Shown here piece after piece: positions 1 through 3,563 of a stretch of 5,496 nucleotides of DNA (its first letter is position 1; every line of letters begins with the position of its first letter). A program made the translations under genes and the position numbers. The stretch covers positions 1-5,496 of the forward strand of contig JAHEYM010000299.1 of the NCBI GenBank assembly GCA_023251595.1. Reading direction: 5' to 3'. Under the pieces are notes generated by a model. That model was given only the letters and a program-made list of their open reading frames with translations. It was not told where the DNA came from and ran no database searches. The DNA comes from Bacteroidota bacterium (GTDB taxonomy: Bacteria; Bacteroidota; Bacteroidia; AKYH767-A; JABDAW01).

Positions 1-1361
1 TGACCTTGAATATCGTTTTGACGACCCGCAAAATTCCACATGAAATAGCGTAAATACATAAACCTGATCTGATAATTGTAGAAGAAGGTCAGGTTGTCTA
101 CGAAAGTAGGTTTATGATCACCTTTTATTCCTGCCCACTCCTTGTACCCTCGGATATGGTGGGCCTCAGAACTATACATACGCGGGAAAATTGTACAATC
201 ATCAGGATCATAAACAGGGTGATCTTTTTTACCTACGGAACGATATTTTTGAGATTTATGATCAAGTACCCATATATCACCTCCAGGATCATTTCGCTCA
301 TATTTTGCGGTATAATATTGTCCGTACATTAAAGGGAAATCGCCATATTGTTCGCGACCAAGATAAGATTGCAGAGCGAAAACATCGGATGGATCACCTT
401 CATCCATAGGCGTGTTGGCACCGGAGCGAACCACAATTTGTGCGAAAGAGGTGTAACCGATAATGATGAAGGCAACAGAAAGTATTGCCGTATTTAATAC
501 CGGCATGTTGCGACTTTTGGTGAATCGAAGTCCCCAAATAATAAGACCGATTGTCAGGACGGCGTAAAAGAGTACTCCGGAGCCGACGGATAAATTCAAT
601 GTATTTACAAAAAACAGATCGAAAAAAGCACCAAGCTTCACGACACCGGGGATAATGCCAAACTGCACGAAAGCGAGCAGCACAACACCGGCAATGAGAG
701 AGATAAAGGTGCCGAGTTTGGTCGTTTTAAATTTCCTGAAATAAAACACGAGCGTCATTGCCGGAATCGTAAGCAGATTCAACAGATGGACGCCGATGGA
801 GAGACCCATCAGGAAAGCGATGAGGATGATGTAACGGGTTGAATGTTTTTCATCGGCAACCACGTCCCACTTCAGGATTAGCCAGAACACGACCGCTGTG
901 AAAAGTGCGGAGGTGGCGTAGACTTCACCTTCAACCGCAGAAAACCAGAATGAATCAGTAAAAGTGTAAGCAATCGCTCCGATCAGTCCGGCGATAATAA
1001 TCAAATTTCGTTGATTACTGTCAGGTTCTGAAGAAGGCGACATAAATTTTTTGACGATGGCGGTGATGGTCCAGAAGAGGAACATGATTGTTAAAGCACT
1101 TGCCAGCGCTGAAAAAATGTTGACCATCACAGCGACTTTTGTAGTGTCATTTCCCGCCAATAGTGAGAAGACTTTGGTCATCATGAGGAAAAGCGGTGCC
1201 CCTGGTTGATGCCCCACTTCGAGCTTGTAGGAGGTTGCAATAAATTCACCGCAGTCCCAGAAACTGGCGGTTGGCTCAATGGTTGAGCAGTAAACGAAGG
1301 CGGCAATCAGGAAACATAGCCAGCCGGCAATATTGTTGATTATGCGATAATTGGTGGGCAT
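1..1361 (-). CDS. TMEM260/DUF2723-type multi-spanning glycosyltransferase, 5' part only (3' end beyond left edge)
   Basis: The frame is open from ATG at 1361-1359 to the window edge, giving 453 complete codons with no stop. An in-frame TGA at 1403-1401 and no other ATG between fix this start. The translation is a polytopic membrane protein with hydrophobic stretches near residues 11-28, 79-100, 119-136, 150-164, 177-206, 218-236, 262-279 and 290-309. Signatures of the DUF2723 family are WDCGEF (35-40, acidic D36 and E39 in the first external loop), GHQPGAPLF (50-58, where I recall HPPGAPLF as usual), FWFSAVEGEVYATSAL (138-153), GLSIGVHLLNLL (186-197), GDPSDVFALQSYLGREQYG (322-340) and RYFMWNFAGRQNDIQG at the break. 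The family is of GT-C type; human TMEM260 is a protein O-mannosyltransferase. Bacteroidota members are often about 1000 residues, so roughly half is probably missing. Transfer of sugar from a lipid-linked donor to exported protein is inference. No Shine-Dalgarno is visible. It follows a strong terminator, so it probably has its own promoter, which I could not place. Confidence 0.93.
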   Translation of the reverse strand, partial: MPTNYRIINNIAGWLCFLIAAFVYCSTIEPTASFWDCGEFIATSYKLEVGHQPGAPLFLMMTKVFSLLAGNDTTKVAVMVNIFSALASALTIMFLFWTITAIVKKFMSPSSEPDSNQRNLIIIAGLIGAIAYTFTDSFWFSAVEGEVYATSALFTAVVFWLILKWDVVADEKHSTRYIILIAFLMGLSIGVHLLNLLTIPAMTLVFYFRKFKTTKLGTFISLIAGVVLLAFVQFGIIPGVVKLGAFFDLFFVNTLNLSVGSGVLFYAVLTIGLIIWGLRFTKSRNMPVLNTAILSVAFIIIGYTSFAQIVVRSGANTPMDEGDPSDVFALQSYLGREQYGDFPLMYGQYYTAKYERNDPGGDIWVLDHKSQKYRSVGKKDHPVYDPDDCTIFPRMYSSEAHHIRGYKEWAGIKGDHKPTFVDNLTFFYNYQIRFMYLRYFMWNFAGRQNDIQG

Positions 1362-1396
1362 AGGAGTGGCAAAAAACCGGGTGAAGTTAATAATAA

Positions 1397-1420
1397 GTAG
1401 TCAGTGGTCAGTAGTCAGTA
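1397..1420. repeat. Degenerate heptamer tandem repeat GTRGTCA, about 3.4 copies
   Basis: Copies GTAGTCA (1397-1403), GTGGTCA (1404-1410) and GTAGTCA (1411-1417) are followed by a partial GTA. The block lies between the DUF2723 start codon and the upstream terminator, so it falls in that gene's leader or promoter region. Heptamer arrays of this kind recur between genes in several bacterial groups; I infer a replication-slippage or dispersed-repeat origin. It contributes the TGA that closes the DUF2723 frame upstream of its ATG. Confidence 0.75.
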
Positions 1421-1439
1421 TGCGAAAGACAAAATTGGA

Positions 1440-1487
1440 ATGAAACAGAAAACCGTTCTCTCAAACCTGGAAGGTTCGGGAGAACGG
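1440..1487 (-). terminator. Intrinsic terminator after the lipocalin-like lipoprotein gene
   Basis: Segments 1453-1462 and 1478-1487 pair over 10 bp (CCGTTCTC/GAGAACGG perfect, then a G-T wobble and a C-G pair). After one mismatch (1463/1477) the stem continues as AACCT/AGGTT (1464-1468 with 1472-1476) around a 3-nt loop. Read on the minus strand, the hairpin is followed directly by TTTTCTGTTTC. It begins 26 nt beyond the stop codon of the gene ending at 1514. GC-rich stem, tiny loop and T tract make this a textbook rho-independent terminator that separates that gene from the DUF2723 gene. Confidence 0.88.
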
Positions 1488-1513
1488 CTTAGTGCAGTTA
1501 ACGAGAGGAAATA

Positions 1514-1918
1514 TTACTTTCCAAGCGTGAATTTCATCTTTTCGCCATGGTCTTCCATTTCGAGGACCATTTTGCTTGAAGAGATTTCGGTCATGTTCAA
1601 GGCTTGTTCTTTGTCTTTTCCTTCAGTTTTGCAAAGGAGTTTGGTGCCGTCGTCACTCAGTTTCCAGGTGCCTTTTTCGCCTTGGCCCATCATTGATAAT
1701 TCATAAGTTCCGTCTTTGTGGAAATCGAAGAATGAGTTTTTCTTAACTTCTTCCATCATTTTGTCCATCATGGCTTTCTGATCAGGAGGAACTGGTTTGC
1801 CCATGTCCATGTCAGCAACTTTCCATTTTGCTGCAACCATGTCGGCTTTGTTTCCGCTGCAGGCAACGAATCCGGCTACCATAACGAGCGCTGCGAGATA
1901 ATAAACTACTTTTTTCAT
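1514..1918 (-). CDS. Lipocalin-like lipoprotein (134 aa)
   Basis: The N-terminus is a lipoprotein signal: MKK, a hydrophobic core (residues 4-18) and the lipobox-like FVAC ending at Cys20, followed by SGNK. Acylation at Cys20 and attachment to a membrane are therefore likely. The remainder (about 30-134) has the layout of the small Bacteroidota lipocalin-like domains: a KWK strand (31-33), an aspartate-rich turn and GKPVP (40-44), a DFHKDGTYEL strand pair (65-74), EKGTWKLSDDGTKLL (81-95), a KMVLEME strand (116-122) and a C-terminal KFTLGK. This predicts a small beta barrel or sheet that binds a hydrophobic ligand; ligand and role are unknown. It is about 40% identical (53 of 134 by hand, ungapped) to the upstream neighbour, so the two are tandem paralogues. 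It has its own near-consensus promoter at 1951-1981, an A-rich leader and a strong terminator, so it can be a single-gene transcript. The methionine-rich stretch MMDKMMEEV (50-58) is notable. Confidence 0.88.
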   Translation of the reverse strand: MKKVVYYLAALVMVAGFVACSGNKADMVAAKWKVADMDMGKPVPPDQKAMMDKMMEEVKKNSFFDFHKDGTYELSMMGQGEKGTWKLSDDGTKLLCKTEGKDKEQALNMTEISSSKMVLEMEDHGEKMKFTLGK

Positions 1919-1950
1919 TTGTAAATTTTTTAAGTTAATTTTTGAGTGCC

Positions 1951-1981
1951 CAAAGGTATAAAGAACGGATGAGACTGCAAA
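1951..1981 (-). promoter_or_regulatory. Bacteroidota-type promoter TTTG-N19-TACCTTTG for the lipoprotein gene
   Basis: On the minus strand TTTG (1981-1978) is followed by exactly 19 nt and TACCTTTG (1958-1951). This matches the known Bacteroidota sigma-ABfr consensus (TTTG near -33, TAnnTTTG near -7) in both boxes. Transcription should start a few bases past 1951, giving a leader of about 25-30 nt, rich in A and T and without a Shine-Dalgarno, before the ATG at 1918. Confidence 0.8.
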
Positions 1982-2009
1982 GCGGGAATAAAAATTATCT
2001 CAAAAAACG

Positions 2010-2414
2010 TTATTTTCCTAAAGTAAGGGTAAATTTTGAATCGACGTCGCGATAGACGAGCATCATTTTATGAGCCGACAACCCGTCGATCATTATAGAA
2101 TCAATTTTCTCTTTTCCAGTTTCTTTCAACATTAACAATGTCCCTTCCTTATTCAGTGTCCATGTTCCTTTTTCAAGCTCGTCCGACATGGATGTTTCGA
2201 AAGACCCATCTTCACGAAAATCGAGGTAACCGGTTTTTTTCATTTCATCGAACATTGTTTTGACGAGATCTTTGGAACCCTCGGGAATCGGTTTGCCAAG
2301 ATCGATATCAGTGATTTTCCATTTTCCGATTAATAATTTCGATTTATCGCCGGAAAAAGAGGGAAAGGTGATGAGAATAAGAAGCGCTGTAACAGCGAAT
2401 ATATATTTTTTCAT
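2010..2414 (-). CDS. Lipocalin-like exported protein without lipobox cysteine (134 aa)
   Basis: This is a paralogue of the gene just downstream, of identical length and alignable without gaps (about 40% identity by hand count). Shared blocks are GKWKITDIDLGKPIP (30-44), LDFREDGSFETSM (64-76), EKGTWTLNKEGTLL (81-94), KMM (116-118) and the C-terminal TLGK. It has a clear signal peptide (MKK, then a hydrophobic core at 4-17), but the residue aligned with the partner's Cys20 is Phe20 (codon TTT, one base from TGT). The sequence around it, SFSG at 19-22, could serve as a signal peptidase I site, so I infer a soluble periplasmic or membrane-anchored form instead of a lipoprotein. A lipocalin-like beta structure binding an unknown hydrophobic ligand is the family expectation. 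The start has a TACCTTTA box 19 nt upstream and no Shine-Dalgarno. No obvious terminator follows; transcription may read into the downstream paralogue across 91 nt. Confidence 0.85.
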   Translation of the reverse strand: MKKYIFAVTALLILITFPSFSGDKSKLLIGKWKITDIDLGKPIPEGSKDLVKTMFDEMKKTGYLDFREDGSFETSMSDELEKGTWTLNKEGTLLMLKETGKEKIDSIMIDGLSAHKMMLVYRDVDSKFTLTLGK

Positions 2415-2433
2415 TTCCGAATATAATTAGCGG

Positions 2434-2441
2434 TAAAGGTA
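2434..2441 (-). promoter_or_regulatory. Possible -7 box (TACCTTTA) for the non-lipidated lipocalin-like gene
   Basis: TACCTTTA lies 19 nt before the ATG at 2414 and matches TAnnTTTG except in its last base. No TTTG is found about 19 nt further upstream, where the palindromic repeat of 2451-2512 lies instead. The short distance to the start would leave a leader of only about a dozen bases. The call is weak and rests mainly on the same TACCTTTR word recurring before other genes in the window. Confidence 0.3.
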
Positions 2442-2450
2442 CAGAAAAAC

Positions 2451-2512
2451 GTAGAAACGTAACATGTTATGAGACGTAACATGTTATGAGACGTAACATG
2501 TTACGTCTCTAC
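2451..2512. repeat. 62-bp palindromic element with internal 17-bp tandem copies, fused to the rsmI 3' end; likely rsmI terminator
   Basis: The left end GTAGAAACGT (2451-2460) and right end ACGTCTCTAC (2503-2512) are inverted with one mismatch. The core AACATGTT occurs at 2461, 2478 and 2495, a strict 17-bp period (unit ACGTAACATGTTATGAG). The final copy (2488-2509) is a perfect 22-bp palindrome, and the whole element can fold into one long hairpin. The arm GTAGAGACG resembles repeats I know to be dispersed in Bacteroidota and cyanobacterial genomes. The right end supplies the rsmI stop codon. On the minus strand the hairpin is followed by GTTTTTCTG, so it could terminate rsmI transcription. 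The extra 17-bp copies suggest expansion of a simpler 28-bp palindrome. Confidence 0.85.
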
Positions 2513-3180
2513 ATTAGCCCACCAACAACAATTACGATTTCTCCTTTTGTATTTTTTTGTTTGAAAATTGTAACCAGTTCTTCGAGCGTACCGCGAATAG
2601 TTTCTTCATATATTTTTGTGAGTTCGCGGGAAACACTTGCACGACGGGAATTACCAAATGCAGTAGCAAATTGTTCGAGTGTTTTTAGAACACGATGTGG
2701 AGATTCATAAAAAATCATTGTTCTTTCTTCTTTTGCAAGTTCTGCAATTCGTGTTACACGTCCTTTTTTATGGGGAAGAAAACCTTCGAAACAAAAGCGG
2801 TCGCAAGGAAGACCTGAGTTTATGAGCGCGGGTACAAAAGCGGTCGGACCGGGTAAACATTCAATCGCGATATTTCTGCGAATACATTCGCGCGCTAAAA
2901 GAAATCCCGGGTCCGAAATGCCGGGTGTTCCGGCGTCGGAGATTAATGCTGCATTTTCACCCGCTTCAATTCGCGAAATGATATTTTCTAAAATCTGATG
3001 TTCGTTATGAATATGAAAAGAAATGCAGCGTTTATCAATTCCGTGGTGTTTCAACAAATGTGCAGAAGTTCGTGTATCTTCGGCTAAAATAAAATCTGCT
3101 TCCCGAAGCATGCGCAAAGCACGGAGGGTGATATCCTCCATGTTGCCTATCGGGGTTGGGATTAATAAAAGTTTGGACAT
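2509..3180 (-). CDS. rsmI: 16S rRNA (cytidine(1402)-2'-O)-methyltransferase RsmI
   Basis: RsmI uses S-adenosylmethionine to methylate the ribose 2'-O of C1402 in the decoding centre of 16S rRNA, a cytoplasmic ribosome-maturation step that tunes start selection and fidelity. The 223 residues hold all the family landmarks: LLLIPTPIGNMEDITLRAL (4-22), LAEDTRTSAHLLKHHGI (32-48), the SAM-site loop SDAGTPGISDPG (81-92), LPGPTAF (109-115), FEGFLPHKKGR (131-141), FYESPHR (157-163), SRELTKIYEE (184-193) and the terminal strand GEIVIVVGG (213-221). This is the tetrapyrrole-methylase fold. It is shorter than the E. coli enzyme (286 aa, from memory) because the C-terminal extension is absent, as is common in this phylum. 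Its ATG abuts the TAA of the zinc-ribbon gene, indicating one operon and probable translational coupling. The last codon (ATG, Met223) and the TAG stop run into the palindromic repeat at 2451-2512, so the C-terminus may have been trimmed by repeat insertion, but the catalytic domain is intact. Confidence 0.96.
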   Translation of the reverse strand: MSKLLLIPTPIGNMEDITLRALRMLREADFILAEDTRTSAHLLKHHGIDKRCISFHIHNEHQILENIISRIEAGENAALISDAGTPGISDPGFLLARECIRRNIAIECLPGPTAFVPALINSGLPCDRFCFEGFLPHKKGRVTRIAELAKEERTMIFYESPHRVLKTLEQFATAFGNSRRASVSRELTKIYEETIRGTLEELVTIFKQKNTKGEIVIVVGGLM

Positions 3181-3447
3181 TTATTTATTTTTCCATCTTT
3201 CTAATCTCGGAATTCCTTTTGCGAAAAATCCTGCCAGGAAACCGGGAAAACCCATTTCTTTCATTTTCCCTTTTACGAAAACCTGCATCTGTTCTGCCGT
3301 GATGTCCGGTTGTTTGAAGTTCCCATTTTCGTAACAGTAACTGCAATACATTTGACTATTAGAACCATCGGCATTAGAACCACCACCTTTTGGATCTTTT
3401 TTCAGCGGCATCGAGCAACTCTGACAATTTTTATATATCTTATTCAT
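3181..3447 (-). CDS. Small Cys4 zinc-ribbon protein (88 aa)
   Basis: Two cysteine pairs, C8-x2-C11 and C35-x2-C38, sit in the pattern of a treble-clef or zinc-ribbon knuckle: NCQSCSMPL (7-15) and MYCSYCYENGNF (33-44), joined by a glycine- and asparagine-rich loop (21-31). The rest (about 48-88) is a helical tail with ITAEQMQVFVKGKMKEMG and a basic C-terminus. This is the layout of the 'putative zinc ribbon' family (Pfam PF12674-like), common as a stand-alone protein or as a tail on other proteins. No catalytic residues are seen and the function is unknown; binding of protein or nucleic acid is only a guess. It is the first gene of a pair with rsmI: its TAA (3183-3181) is followed with no gap by the rsmI ATG. 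The leader upstream carries two different short repeats. The ATG at 3447 is kept because it precedes the first cysteine pair by a normal distance. Confidence 0.85.
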   Translation of the reverse strand: MNKIYKNCQSCSMPLKKDPKGGGSNADGSNSQMYCSYCYENGNFKQPDITAEQMQVFVKGKMKEMGFPGFLAGFFAKGIPRLERWKNK

Positions 3448-3454
3448 ATCAGTT

Positions 3455-3480
3455 GTTCCCCATCATGAATGATGGCGTTA
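3455..3480 (-). repeat. TAAC...GAAC palindromic repeat unit, intergenic copy (26 bp)
   Basis: On the minus strand the unit begins TAACG and ends GGGGAAC. Its centre is CCATCAT-TC-ATGATGG, a perfect 7-bp inverted repeat (3460-3466 with 3469-3475). It shares end sequences, size and the ATTCATG centre with three units inside the helicase gene (4498-4572). It sits 8 nt upstream of the zinc-ribbon ATG, where the mRNA hairpin would be close to the ribosome binding region. Confidence 0.75.
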
Positions 3481-3486
3481 TTCTCG

Positions 3487-3504
3487 CGCAGATTACGCAG
3501 ATTT
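3487..3504. repeat. Tandem CGCAGATTW repeat (two 9-bp copies)
   Basis: CGCAGATTA (3487-3495) and CGCAGATTT (3496-3504) are direct copies, with a degenerate third GAGCAGAGC after them. On the minus strand this reads AATCTGCGTAATCTGCG. I recognise the word as a dispersed repeat frequently seen between genes in Bacteroidota and relatives; that is memory, not a search result. It is only 6 bp from the TAAC...GAAC unit, so two repeat families lie side by side in the same leader. Confidence 0.6.
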
Positions 3505-3536
3505 GAGCAGAGCATTTAATTTGCATTTTCGAAGAG

Positions 3537-3544
3537 CAAAGGTA
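3537..3544 (-). promoter_or_regulatory. Possible -7 box (TACCTTTG) for the zinc-ribbon/rsmI operon
   Basis: TACCTTTG on the minus strand fits the Bacteroidota TAnnTTTG consensus exactly, between the helicase stop and the zinc-ribbon start. No TTTG lies at the right distance upstream, which limits confidence. If used, it gives a leader of roughly 80 nt that includes both repeats at 3455-3504. Confidence 0.4.
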
Positions 3545-3563
3545 GTGAAAATCCGATTCGATT

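Noticed and set aside
114..409. Two overlapping plus-strand open frames of 72 codons each
   Set aside because: They lie antisense to the DUF2723 gene, whose minus-strand frame is continuous with recognisable motifs. Their translations have no domain character.
1404..1706. Plus-strand open frame of 100 codons
   Set aside because: It overlaps the terminator hairpin and the lipocalin-like lipoprotein gene on the other strand, and its translation is low-complexity shadow sequence.
2451..2512. The palindromic element considered as an operator or recombination (att) site
   Set aside because: No regulator, integrase or transposase is in the window, and the arm sequence looks like a dispersed repeat, so only the repeat and terminator readings are supported.
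2486..2710. Plus-strand frame starting inside the palindromic repeat
   Set aside because: It is antisense to the conserved C-terminal half of rsmI and shows no signal of its own.
3023..3334. Plus-strand frame of 103 codons across rsmI and the zinc-ribbon gene
   Set aside because: Both minus-strand genes have strong family motifs, and this is their complement.
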